DNA of 12,537 nucleotides from Acidobacteriaceae bacterium (GCA_025462785.1 JAOAPG010000006.1:1-12537), one strand, 5' to 3'; numbered from the stretch's first letter, positions 1 through 7,370 are shown. Made by a program: numbers and translations. Notes: generated from the letters alone by a model not told the origin.

Positions 1-92
1 GGATTCGAACAATTTGAATCAAACGCGCGTAAGCGATTTCTGTTTTCCAGGATGACCATGAAAAATATAGTGCGCGATATTGGGATCGCTCG

Positions 93-726
93 TCAGATTG
101 GCAAATACAGCAGCTGATGCGGATCGAGTTCGCCTCTCAGAATCGCCTTGATGATGGTTTGGCCCGTTACTCCGCTGACATCGCTCAGCACATTGGCCAA
201 TTGGATATTCATTTGGGGCAGAGTTTTCTGTATCCGTTGAATATGTCGGCTCGCAGTTCGCACCAAGTCGTTGCGCTGTCGCCAATGGGTCCGTATCGTG
301 CGGATCTCCTGGACGGGCCGGAAAGAATTTCGCAAGAGTCCATACGTGTGCAGCTTCATCAGCCATTGACTCTCCTGCACATCGGTTTTGCGTCCCGGCA
401 GACTATTCGTCTCTCGGGCATCGACCAAGTACACTTCGAAACCAGCCTCTTCCAGGATGTCGAAGACCGCGATCCAGTAGACACCCGTAGATTGCATCGC
501 GACAGTCGGAATCCCGCATTGCTTTAACCAAACGACGATGGCTTTCAGTTCGGCGGTAGTACACCCGAAGCGCCGGACCGGTTGGCCGTCTCGCTTCTGA
601 GGTACCGCTACATAGTGAGATTCGTTGCCAATATCAATGTCCGCCGGCATCAGGATGGATCACTTCCAGGCTAAGGTCTTCGCTCTGGAGCTTCCGCATC
701 ATGTCCCGCCGCTGCTTGCGGTTCAT
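93..726 (-). pseudogene. IS110-family transposase remnant, frameshifted and C-terminally truncated
   Basis: The readable part matches the N-terminal RuvC-like DEDD domain of IS110 transposases: an IDIG block, STGVYW, GRKTDV, then LHTYGLLRNSFRP and a later GVTGQTI segment. The true start is probably the ATG at 726 (MNRKQRRDMMRKLQSEDLSL), which runs in frame to HPDAGGH and then a stop. One extra base near 640-648 separates it from the frame carrying IDIG, so an intact gene would read HPDA-ADIDIG. The downstream frame stops at 93-95, just after DPHQLL, where family members continue with a long C-terminal half carrying the conserved Ser region; nothing convincing follows in the other frames to position 1. 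Two DEDD positions also look changed: Gln where MESTG has Glu, and Glu where the last Asp of KTDVxD is expected. An inactive insertion-sequence fragment; family call is firm, subgroup (IS110 or IS1111) not determined. Confidence 0.85.
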
Positions 727-870
727 CTCGTGCCACTTGCACCGCTTGGTAGCGAAAGGATGATTTAGCTGATAAGCACAGAATTTTTCATTGTGATGCA
801 AAACGTTCGCGAGGGATCCTAGGAGTTCGGGTACTTGGCGTCATTCGGGTGAGCTCCTGCTTGTTTTACG

Positions 871-902
871 AAAAGGCGAAAAGACAAAAAGACAAAAAGA
901 CA
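871..902. repeat. 8-bp tandem repeat, four units
   Basis: The unit AAAAGACA occurs three times in perfect succession at 879-902, preceded by a degenerate copy AAAAGGCG at 871-878. It is a strand-asymmetric purine-rich microsatellite in gene-free DNA beside the IS110 remnant. Function unknown; slippage-prone and likely variable in copy number. Confidence 0.85.
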
Positions 903-1070
903 AAGGACCAGCTTCAAATGGCGATTTGTGAGACCGCAGAAATTTGCGAAATCGTTCGTTTCTGATTCAGCGGCGAGAGTGTCGCGAGCACATAACTGGC
1001 GTCCGTGTTGTTGGCATATAAACCATTCCGATTTTGTCACCCTCATCAAAGTATCAAAAACAGAGCAAGC

Positions 1071-1106
1071 GGGGGGCTGGACGAGATAGGGGCTATCTCG
1101 CCCCCC
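1071..1106. repeat. Strong GC-capped hairpin
   Basis: CGAGATAG (1082-1089) and CTATCTCG (1093-1100) form a perfect 8-bp stem around a GGG loop. They are flanked by GGGGGG (1071-1076) and CCCCCC (1101-1106), which can extend the stem across a five-base bulge (1077-1081). No T-run follows on the plus strand, and the sequence beyond the stem on the minus strand is not T-rich either, so it does not look like a standard intrinsic terminator. It may be a decayed mobile-element end or a REP-like element. Confidence 0.7.
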
Positions 1107-1288
1107 ATCAATCATGGAATCGCTGCCAATAGCTCAGGATTCCACGCCGTCCGGCCTGCGAGTAACAGGTGAATTGCATCATAGGTCTGGGACTCAAGTG
1201 ATACAACGTCCACATTAGTATTACGTGACAGCCAGATTACGCTGGGTCGAGTTTGGAACCCCAGCGATCAATTCTGAGGAGGAGCCGG

Positions 1289-2143
1289 ATGAAGGCTGGA
1301 GGACTTATCGTTCTCATTTCTGCGCTGATGTCAACGCTGAGTGCACAGACTACCGAGCCTAGCGAGAATCTGCCGCCGCGTGTATTGAGAACGGCGGAAA
1401 TGATTGGGGTGCGTTCGCAAGTTGAAGAATTGGTACAACTTCGCTCCGGGCCGAAACGAGATGAAATCAGGGAATTGCAGCTTGCCCAGCGTCTGCAGGG
1501 AGTTGTCATTGCATCCGCCCTGGATGTGGAGAGCGTGAACGCGCGTATCGACTACGAAACGGCTCACTTGCAGGAGGTCCAGGTTTACCTGTCCGCTCGT
1601 CGCGACCGAAGAGTGGACTTGCTCAACTTGGGCAACTTATTTATCGGCGGTGGAGTGGGCGCGGTTGGCAGCGGGCTGCAATTGATTTCATCGGCGCAGC
1701 ATGCCGGAAATGTTGTTAGCACCTCCGCTGGTTTCGGAGGGACAGTACTCTCCGTGATTGGACTGCAACAGCAAAAAGGACAATTGCGCTCACCTGAGTA
1801 CACGCCGGCGATGTTGGCAAAACTCCTCGGGAACTCCCCTCCGGACTCGAGCGACTATCCTCAAGAAGTGTGGGTATACCTGACGACGCCGGATCCAACT
1901 TTGCCTCACGGCAGCACCGGGCAAGAACACCTGGTGTCGGAATGGACAAGGTTTGGTCACCTGAAGGAGAAGCCCGATCCTAAGACAATGGCGGCACTGA
2001 CCACCACCGGTAAGGACGGCACTAAGCTGAGTATTGAAATGATTGGTGAGCGCACAGCTATGCTGGCGGATGTGCGGGCACACGTCAGTACGATGCTGGT
2101 AGATTTGGCGGAGTTGATGATGTTTGTGGCCCAGCAAAAGTGA
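1289..2143 (+). CDS. Exported or membrane-associated protein of unknown function with glycine-zipper segments
   Basis: I do not recognise this 284-residue protein. The ATG at 1289 is chosen because GAGGAGG lies just upstream (1276-1282) and because it places a clean N-terminal signal sequence, MKAGGLIVLISALMSTLSAQ, at residues 1-20. After a hydrophilic, probably helical stretch (about residues 40-105) come two hydrophobic glycine- and serine-rich segments at about 110-135 (FIGGGVGAVGSGLQL) and 143-160 (SAGFGGTVLSVIGL), which resemble glycine-zipper membrane hairpins. The remainder (about 165-284) is soluble, with PEYTPAMLAKLLG, PQEVWVYL and a C-terminal helix ending ELMMFVAQQK. The gene stands alone on the plus strand and converges on the minus-strand ferritin-like locus. 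A periplasmic or inner-membrane role is inferred only from the segments seen. The reading frame is intact and the codon use looks coding. Confidence 0.8.
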   Translation: MKAGGLIVLISALMSTLSAQTTEPSENLPPRVLRTAEMIGVRSQVEELVQLRSGPKRDEIRELQLAQRLQGVVIASALDVESVNARIDYETAHLQEVQVYLSARRDRRVDLLNLGNLFIGGGVGAVGSGLQLISSAQHAGNVVSTSAGFGGTVLSVIGLQQQKGQLRSPEYTPAMLAKLLGNSPPDSSDYPQEVWVYLTTPDPTLPHGSTGQEHLVSEWTRFGHLKEKPDPKTMAALTTTGKDGTKLSIEMIGERTAMLADVRAHVSTMLVDLAELMMFVAQQK

Positions 2144-2150
2144 GAGAAAA

Positions 2151-2162
2151 AGGAGGCCTCCT
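2151..2162. repeat. 12-bp perfect palindrome between convergent genes
   Basis: AGGAGGCCTCCT is a perfect palindrome eight bases past the stop codon of the 1289 gene. Read on the minus strand it is followed by TTTTT, so it could be a weak terminator for transcription arriving from the 2365-3508 genes. The stem would be short once a loop is allowed, so the terminator call is tentative. The rest of 2144-2364 shows no gene. Confidence 0.35.
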
Positions 2163-2364
2163 GCTTGAGGTTGGCAGGATCCCTGACCACAACGCCTGCT
2201 AGTGAGAGAACCCCTACGGTGTCGCGGAAGAATTGCATGATCTTGGAGGCAATACGTGAAGTGGACTGGCATGTTCATCGATTTGTAAGGTATCGGAGAT
2301 GCGCACCTTGTCTGCACCACTGCCTGTTCCGATAACCACGCGCTCCGCAGCCGGTCGATCAACA

Positions 2365-2616
2365 TTACGGCTGGTATCCGTCATTCTGCCACTGGAGGAA
2401 CAACGCGAGCTGGGCCTCGTTCCAGTAGGGCCCGCCAGGCGGCATGGTAGGTGGCTCGCCATCGTGTGGAGAGAGCGCCGCTAGCACCTGAGTTGCGTTG
2501 TTCGGATTCGACATGTAGGTGTAATTGTCCAACTCTACGTTGAACCTCTTCATGTGCGAAATGTCGATGGCGCGAGACAATGGTTTGATATCGGCTGCGA
2601 AGGAAACCTGCGGCAT
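2365..2616 (-). CDS. Small conserved protein paired with ferritin-like gene, cytochrome-c-like N-terminus without CxxCH
   Basis: This 83-residue cytosolic protein begins MPQVSFAADIKPLSRAIDI and ends with a Pro/Gly/Trp-rich tail (PPTMPPGGPYWNEAQLALFLQWQNDGYQP). The opening resembles the 'F..DIKPLF' start of planctomycete-type c cytochromes, but there is no cysteine at all, so it cannot bind haem c. The TMPPGGPYW and WQxDGY segments resemble small proteins I associate with ferritin-like or tyrosinase genes in soil bacteria; that memory is the basis for calling it conserved, and its biochemical role is unknown. The ATG at 2616 has AAGGAGA directly upstream. It lies 136 bases downstream of the ferritin-like gene on the same strand, probably co-transcribed, with GC-rich inverted sequence in the gap. 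No signal peptide or membrane segment is seen. Confidence 0.75.
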   Translation of the reverse strand: MPQVSFAADIKPLSRAIDISHMKRFNVELDNYTYMSNPNNATQVLAALSPHDGEPPTMPPGGPYWNEAQLALFLQWQNDGYQP

Positions 2617-2752
2617 ACGTTCTCCTTACAACTAAATGCAGGGTGGTCAGCCGGCCACTCGTATCGCAGGAACACCGGCCAGCCGCGCTGGCAGTCCTCA
2701 GAGGCTACTTGCGATCAGCCGGTTGCTCGAGTGTAAATGCGCCAGCACAGCT

Positions 2753-3508
2753 TTACGCAGCTACCTTGGAAGCTGCCGCTGGCTCGGAGCTCGATGTGAT
2801 CGTCCCGTTAAGACCAGTCGGGAAGAAGCCCCCCTGTTTCACACTTGCCTTCGCACCAAACGCAAGGTAAAGCACCTCTCCAGCCGTTCTCGCTGCGACC
2901 AACCCATCGCTAACGTCGATTGAGAGGACCTGCTTCGGTTGTCCGCTAGGTGGAGGGATTAGGTCCACACCGTCCAAAGGTGTCGTGGGTATCTTCAATC
3001 GTGCAACTTGTGTTCGTATAGCAGCAGCATGCTCCGCCTCAGCGCCCAGAAGGCGTGCCGCCGCCGTAATGATGCCTGGAGTCTTAAGCAAACCGGCCGC
3101 GCCCGCGTATGCCGTCACGCCGATATCCTCCAAGATGCGTGCTACTCGCAGGAAGTCGTTCTGATTACCAAAGCCAAAACCAAGAGCACCAAGATCGATG
3201 TTGGGCATTGCCACGGCAGACGAGCCTAGTGCGCCACGGAGCAGGACTACGTGGGCGCGTTCATCCGAGCCGATCTGTGTCGCGATATCGCGAGTGAAAA
3301 GCTCATTGTCGGAAAAGGTGACTTGTTTGCCTCCGACTGTCTTGGCGCCTTCCGTCGGATTCGCTCCGTTGGCGCGGCCCTTGATCCCCACACCGAAGTT
3401 CGTGATCGATTTTCCAGTGGTAGCGTACGTGTAAAACTCAGCTTCCAGATATTCCAGATTTAACGCGAAGTTCAATACATCTTGCTCGTCAATTCGATTT
3501 TCAGCCAT
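2753..3508 (-). CDS. Ferritin-like domain protein (Ferritin_2 / desiccation-related type)
   Basis: The 251-residue product starts with the characteristic helix VLNFALNLEYLEAEFYTYA (about residues 11-29), whose Glu residues (E19, E22, E24) are candidate metal ligands. It continues with a second helix carrying IGSDERAHVVLLRGALG and a later helix GAEAEHAAAIRTQVARL, giving the paired Glu/His pattern of a four-helix ferritin fold. The AGAAGLLKTPGI segment and the PPPSGQPKQVL tail are typical of the Ferritin_2 (PF13668) family related to plant desiccation protein PCC13-62. No signal peptide is visible, whereas some relatives carry a Tat signal, so this copy is probably cytosolic. ATG 3508 is preceded by GGAGGAC. 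It is first in a likely two-gene unit with the 2365-2616 gene. Its iron or redox role in stress protection is family inference; activity is not proven for this clade. Confidence 0.9.
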   Translation of the reverse strand: MAENRIDEQDVLNFALNLEYLEAEFYTYATTGKSITNFGVGIKGRANGANPTEGAKTVGGKQVTFSDNELFTRDIATQIGSDERAHVVLLRGALGSSAVAMPNIDLGALGFGFGNQNDFLRVARILEDIGVTAYAGAAGLLKTPGIITAAARLLGAEAEHAAAIRTQVARLKIPTTPLDGVDLIPPPSGQPKQVLSIDVSDGLVAARTAGEVLYLAFGAKASVKQGGFFPTGLNGTITSSSEPAAASKVAA

Positions 3509-4331
3509 GGATGTCCTCCAATATGACGATTGCCGTTTAGGTCGTTAGCTGCTAAGGGTTAGACAATAAGCGATATCGCACCTTCAGCGATTTTAGGCGA
3601 CCACTATACGGTGTCCGGCGCTGTTGCAGGTTATACCGTCGGTCGATGTCATTAGTTAGCTCTCGTGCTTGTCGTCTGGATTGTCTTTTGCCCCGCTTGC
3701 TCTCAAGCAACAGTGCTGAAAAGCACACCCCCTAGAAGCCCAATCTTTTGGCTTGAATGCGTAAAGCATATTCGCTGGGCCGAGGAGAAATCTATTGGGC
3801 ATTGGTGCACTTCGATGTCGCATTGAGGAGGATGTGGCTAATGCTTTCGTTTACGAGACCCTAACCAACGATCTTTGGCTCTTCGATCTTTCTCACAAGT
3901 TGGGCAAGAGATTGCGTCCACATGTTCTCTATTGTCCGGCTATGTTGCACCTGCACCCTGATCCGATTCTGAAGGCCATCAACTTCGCTACGAGTTCCGT
4001 TCCTCGCAGAAGAGGGTAACTGACGTGTACCAGGTTCTTCCCGGGTACTTTTCCCACAAGGCTCGACTTGCATCGAAGTAAATGCGGCTCGGTTTGTCAT
4101 AACCTCGACAAGGGACCAAGTGCAACATCCATTCCACTCTGGCCGGATCAAAGTGATTCACACCAGGCTGGCTAGACCAAGGGCAGCAATTCTCTGAGGT
4201 GATCTAACGTGCGCCCCCACGCGTGTAAGGCAGAGCTGTTAACGATTAAACCTTCTCGTTTCCTGAATGATGAGTCTTCTTGCGCTTTCTCTTCGGCGCC
4301 TCAAACTCATTAGTTGCAGAGTAGACATCAA
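3509..4331. other. About 820 bases with no recognisable gene
   Basis: This divergent intergenic space separates the ferritin-like gene (minus) from the histidine kinase (plus). Open frames at 3795-4019 (plus, 74 codons) and 3861-4151 (minus, 96 codons) overlap each other, lack domains and lack convincing ribosome binding sites, so I leave them out. The ferritin promoter should be in 3509-3660 and the kinase promoter in about 4150-4330; no textbook -35/-10 pair is clear. The length is unusual for this otherwise compact window and may represent a decayed gene, but no protein similarity could be seen in any frame. Confidence 0.55.
3695..3726. repeat. Twin adjacent tetraloop hairpins
   Basis: GCTTG-CTCT-CAAGC (3695-3708) is followed four bases later by GTGCT-GAAA-AGCAC (3713-3726). 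Each has a perfect 5-bp stem and a four-base loop, the second being a GNRA-type loop. They lie about 190 bases upstream of the ferritin-like start. This could be part of a small structured RNA or simply chance; no terminator T-run follows in either direction. Confidence 0.35.
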
Positions 4332-4981
4332 GTGGCGAAAGAGAACAGAGCGCGCCAACAAGCCCATCAACGATGGCGAACCGCATTCGAGCGATCAGCA
4401 ATGGCATAGTCATGGCAGACTCAACTGGTCGCATTTTCGCAACGAACAGCGTCTTTCAGAACATGTTGGGTTATACGGAGTCAGAGCTGCATGAACGGAC
4501 TTTCTTAGAAATTACTGACGAGGAGGACCGAACAGCGAACCAGGAGTTGGTGAGAGAACTCGTCGAGGGTGTGCGACAAAGCTTCCAAATCGAGAAGCGC
4601 TACTGTCGCAAGGACGGCACTTTGGTTTGGGTGCGCAACAATGTCGTTGTCCCAGGAGTAAACACTGAGGAACCATTTTGGTTTGGCATTGTCGAAGATA
4701 TTATCCAGCACAATCGCCTACAGGATGAACTCAGGTCAACGCTTGCGCCGAACACACCAGAGATGGCGTGGACTGCTCCACCCGGCGGCCGATTCGATTT
4801 CATAAGCGAACTCTCCCAGGATATTGGTGGGATATCGAAGGAAGCTATCAAGTCGACTCTGGATGAGTGGACCAAAGGCAACAACTCCCTCCCATCTTTA
4901 TTTTCCGGCTTACCGCCAATGTCACTTCGCGATTCGCGAGGCAATGTTGTTCGATTCGTGGGGTCCTATGCATACATTTGA
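4332..4981 (+). pseudogene. N-terminal sensory part (two PAS domains) of a frameshifted histidine kinase
   Basis: This is the 5' portion of the kinase that continues at 4968-6644. From GTG 4332 (no good ribosome binding site) the frame reads VAKENRARQQAHQRWRTAF then ERSAMA and stops at TAG 4407-4409. One missing G at 4403-4404 separates this from the next frame (IVMADSTGRIFATN), which also has an ATG at 4373. Restoring the base gives a normal PAS opening, RWRTAFERSAMGIVMADSTG. PAS1 continues through NMLGYTESEL, FQIEKRYCRKDGTLVWVRNN and FGIVEDI. A second PAS-like segment (MAWTAPPGGRFDF to DSRGNVVRFVGSYAYI) is shortened by roughly 30-40 residues in the middle. The frame ends at TGA 4979-4981; dropping one T of the TTT at 4977-4979 gives GSYAYIEPLKRAQQSLKESE, a natural PAS-to-coiled-coil continuation. 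If a caller reports 4373-4981 as a separate 202-residue gene, it is this fragment. Confidence 0.75.
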
Positions 4982-6644
4982 ACCATTGAAGCGAGCGCAA
5001 CAGAGCTTGAAGGAGAGCGAGACACGGCTGCAGGCGTTTTTTGAAAACAGTCCGAACCTGGTCTTTCTAAAAGATCGTCAAGGCCGGTATCTCCATGTCA
5101 ACAAGGAGTTCAAAAGAGCACTCCGCATCACCGAAGAACAAATCAAAGGAAAGAGGGATGACGAAATATTCTCGTTGGAACAAGCCGCTTCCTTTCACAC
5201 CAATGATCGACAGGTACTCGATGCAGGGGTTCCGATGGAATTTGAGGAGGTCAGCTTCCAAGAAGACGGGCCACACACGAGCATCGTCCACAAGTTCCCC
5301 CTATTGAATGCAGAGGGCGAAATATACGCCATCGGCGGTATTGCAACGGACATTACCGAGCGGAAACGCGCAGAGAAGGAATTACTTGCTTTGAGAGACG
5401 AACTAGCCGCCGAATTGACGGCGATGACCCGTCTACATGAATTCAGCACTCACCTCTTGACAATCGATGAACTTCAATCACTTGTTGAGGAAGTTCTGGA
5501 CGCCGCGATCGCCTCGCAAAACGCAGACTTCGGAAATATTCAGCTATACAACCACGAGGCGCAGGTACTGGAGATCGTCGCACAGCGTGGATTTCAGCAG
5601 GATTTCTTGGAGCATTTTAGATGTGTGAGTGATAACGGCACTGCCTGCGGACGGGCGATGAAGCTCCGCGAGCGGGTAATTGTTGAGGATGTGGAGACCG
5701 ATTCTGAATTCGCGCCACATCGGCATATAGCTGAATCCGCTGGATTCCGCGCAGTTCAGTCCACACCTCTACTGAGCCGAAGCTGCGAATTACTGGGCAT
5801 GTTATCCACGCACTTTCGGAGGCCACACCGTCCGTCTCTGCGCGACTTACGGTTCACTGACCTCTATGCCAGGCACCTGGAGGAAGTCCTCGAGCGAAAG
5901 CAGGCTCAACAAGTATTGCAGATGACGCAAGTGGAGCTTGCGCGCGTTTCCAGGCTGACAACCATGGGCGAACTGGCTGCGTCCATCGCGCATGAAGTCA
6001 ACCAACCGTTAGCTGCCGTAACGAATAACAGCAGCGCATGCTTGAGGCTGCTCGCCAGTGGCAACCTCAAACCTGAGGTTCTGCGTCGGAGCCTCGAAGA
6101 AATGGTTGCGGATGGCACTCGCGCAAGCGCCGTAATCGCTCGGATCCGCGCTTTCATTCAGAAAACACCTGGTGAAAGGAATCTGGTGGATATGAACGAG
6201 ATCATCCAGGAAGTGCTTGGCCTTACTGCCCGTGAGCTTTGTGAGAATCGCGTCCAGATTGACCGCCAATTGACGGAGCCAATTCCGCGCGTGTCTGGTG
6301 ATCGCGTCCAGTTGCAGCAGATCCTGTTGAATTTGATCATGAATAGCATCGAAGCCATGGTTGCGGTGACAAACCGACCGCGGTCGCTCTGGGTGCAATC
6401 CGGAGTCTACGAATCTGACAACTTACTGATTGCAGTCCGTGACTCGGGCACAGGCATCGGTTCAGATGCAGATCGCGTTTTCACCCCGTTCTTTACAACG
6501 AAAGCGCACGGTATGGGGATGGGGTTATCTATCAGTCGGTCGCTTATAGAAGCTCATGGCGGGCGGTTATGGGCCGAACCTAATTCTCCAAATGGCACGG
6601 TTTTCTACTTCATGCTGCCAGTAGGCGCAAGGACTCCTTCATGA
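4968..6644 (+). CDS. PAS-GAF sensor histidine kinase (FixL/NtrB-like core), C-terminal part
   Basis: Numbered from the ATG at 4968 (558 residues; an in-frame ATG at 4944 and the upstream frame back to 4824 are alternatives), the order is: linker coiled coil; PAS at about 19-130 (FENSPNLVFLKDRQGRYLHVNKEF to GGIATDITERKRAE); coiled coil; GAF at about 155-305; HisKA with the phospho-acceptor His342 in SIAHEVNQPLAAV; HATPase_c with the N box around Asn459 (NLIMNSIEAM), DSGTGIG, FTPFFTTK and GMGMGLSIS. All catalytic motifs are intact. There is no membrane segment, so it should be a soluble sensor of a small ligand or redox state. I see no clear haem-PAS signature, so oxygen sensing as in FixL is not shown. 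The stop overlaps the ATG of the response regulator (ATGA, 6641-6644). It is most likely the 3' part of the gene starting near 4332; alone it may still be made as a shorter kinase. Confidence 0.88.
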   Translation: MHTFEPLKRAQQSLKESETRLQAFFENSPNLVFLKDRQGRYLHVNKEFKRALRITEEQIKGKRDDEIFSLEQAASFHTNDRQVLDAGVPMEFEEVSFQEDGPHTSIVHKFPLLNAEGEIYAIGGIATDITERKRAEKELLALRDELAAELTAMTRLHEFSTHLLTIDELQSLVEEVLDAAIASQNADFGNIQLYNHEAQVLEIVAQRGFQQDFLEHFRCVSDNGTACGRAMKLRERVIVEDVETDSEFAPHRHIAESAGFRAVQSTPLLSRSCELLGMLSTHFRRPHRPSLRDLRFTDLYARHLEEVLERKQAQQVLQMTQVELARVSRLTTMGELAASIAHEVNQPLAAVTNNSSACLRLLASGNLKPEVLRRSLEEMVADGTRASAVIARIRAFIQKTPGERNLVDMNEIIQEVLGLTARELCENRVQIDRQLTEPIPRVSGDRVQLQQILLNLIMNSIEAMVAVTNRPRSLWVQSGVYESDNLLIAVRDSGTGIGSDADRVFTPFFTTKAHGMGMGLSISRSLIEAHGGRLWAEPNSPNGTVFYFMLPVGARTPS

Positions 6645-7267
6645 CCAGCGCACCCATAGTGTTTGTTGTCGATGATGATCCATCGGTACGTTCCTCGCTC
6701 GAGTTTCTTATTGGCACCGTGGGTTTGCAGGTTGATAGCTTTGACTCAGCTGAGGCCTTCTTGCGCAGAAAGCCGCCAGAGAGGCCCAGTTGCCTCGTGT
6801 TGGACGTGCGACTGCGGGGATTGAGCGGACTCGACTTCCAGCGCGAGCTTTCGTCAAGAAACATTCGTATCCCGATAGTTTTTATCACCGGTCATGGCGA
6901 CATTCCAATGTGTGCTCGCGCGATGAAGGCTGGGGCAGTCGAATTCCTCACTAAGCCATTCCGTGACCAGGATCTGCTCGATGCGATTCGGGTCGGACTG
7001 GAGCGAGATCAGGCCATGCGCGACCACGACAAAGGCGTAACGGAGCTGCAACAACGCTTTGAGTCACTGACCCCCCGAGAGCGGGAGGTAATCTCGATGG
7101 TCGCATCGGGGATGCTCAATAAGCAGATCGCTGGCCAACTCGGGACTTCAGAAAATACGGTGAAGGTTCATCGCAGTCGGGCAATGGAGAAGATGCACGC
7201 CCCGTCCGTTGCGGAACTGGTTCGAATGCTCGAGAAGCTCAAGGATTCTTCGCAAACGGCTGCATAA
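6641..7267 (+). CDS. FixJ/NarL-type response regulator (REC plus LuxR helix-turn-helix)
   Basis: This 208-residue protein is a two-domain transcription regulator. The receiver domain (about 5-120) has the acidic pocket VVDDDPSV (D11-D13), phospho-acceptor Asp55 in LVLDVRLRGLSG, Thr83 in FITGHGD and Lys105 in LTKPF. A linker follows, then the LuxR-type HTH (about 140-200) with SLTPREREVISMVASGMLNKQIAGQLGTSENTVKVHRSRAMEKM. Length and motifs match FixJ/TodT-like regulators. The start overlaps the kinase stop by four bases, implying translational coupling and a cognate pair: the upstream kinase should phosphorylate Asp55. The coding frame is intact even though the kinase gene is broken. The nearest downstream genes are the P460/cytochrome c remnants, a possible former target. 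Confidence 0.95.
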   Translation: MTSAPIVFVVDDDPSVRSSLEFLIGTVGLQVDSFDSAEAFLRRKPPERPSCLVLDVRLRGLSGLDFQRELSSRNIRIPIVFITGHGDIPMCARAMKAGAVEFLTKPFRDQDLLDAIRVGLERDQAMRDHDKGVTELQQRFESLTPREREVISMVASGMLNKQIAGQLGTSENTVKVHRSRAMEKMHAPSVAELVRMLEKLKDSSQTAA

Positions 7268-7370
7268 ACGAAAGCAGTACTCGCATTCTCCCTTCCGGCG
7301 ACTATAAATGCGCTAACGCCCAATAGATTTCTTTTATTGCAGAGGATATTTTTGAGCACAATCCCGTAGA

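Larger units (their letters stand above)
727..1288. other. Gene-free region between IS110 remnant and the 1289 gene
   Basis: I see no believable gene here. A 98-codon open frame on the minus strand (819-1115) is largely produced by the 8-bp tandem repeat (its LCLFVFLSFRLFV stretch) and by the hairpin at 1071-1106, and has no recognisable domain. The region also holds a small inverted repeat, TGGAATC at 1115-1121 against GATTCCA at 1138-1144. If the neighbouring transposase belongs to the IS110 group proper, its 5' non-coding end, which in that group encodes the bridge RNA, would have lain in the 727-1000 part; nothing seen here proves it. The promoter of the 1289 gene is presumably in the last 100 bases, but no clear -35/-10 pair stands out. 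Confidence 0.6.

Noticed and set aside
1..20. GTTCGAATCC on the minus strand looks like the T-loop of a tRNA at the window edge.
   Set aside because: The bases before it (CAAATT) do not pair as a T-stem with what follows, and the sequence is instead part of an imperfect inverted repeat (GATTCGAA/TTTGAATC). The rest is outside the window.
871..902. CRISPR-like array.
   Set aside because: The units are 8 bases, contiguous, with no spacers.
819..1115. 98-codon minus-strand open frame.
   Set aside because: It is built from the AAAAGACA repeat and the GC-capped hairpin, with no domain and no good ribosome binding site.
1790..2365. 191-codon minus-strand open frame.
   Set aside because: It overlaps the signal-peptide protein at 1289-2143 and has low-complexity Arg/His/Cys-rich sequence typical of an antisense shadow.
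3795..4151. Overlapping open frames on both strands (74 and 96 codons).
   Set aside because: They are mutually exclusive, lack motifs and lack a persuasive ribosome binding site.
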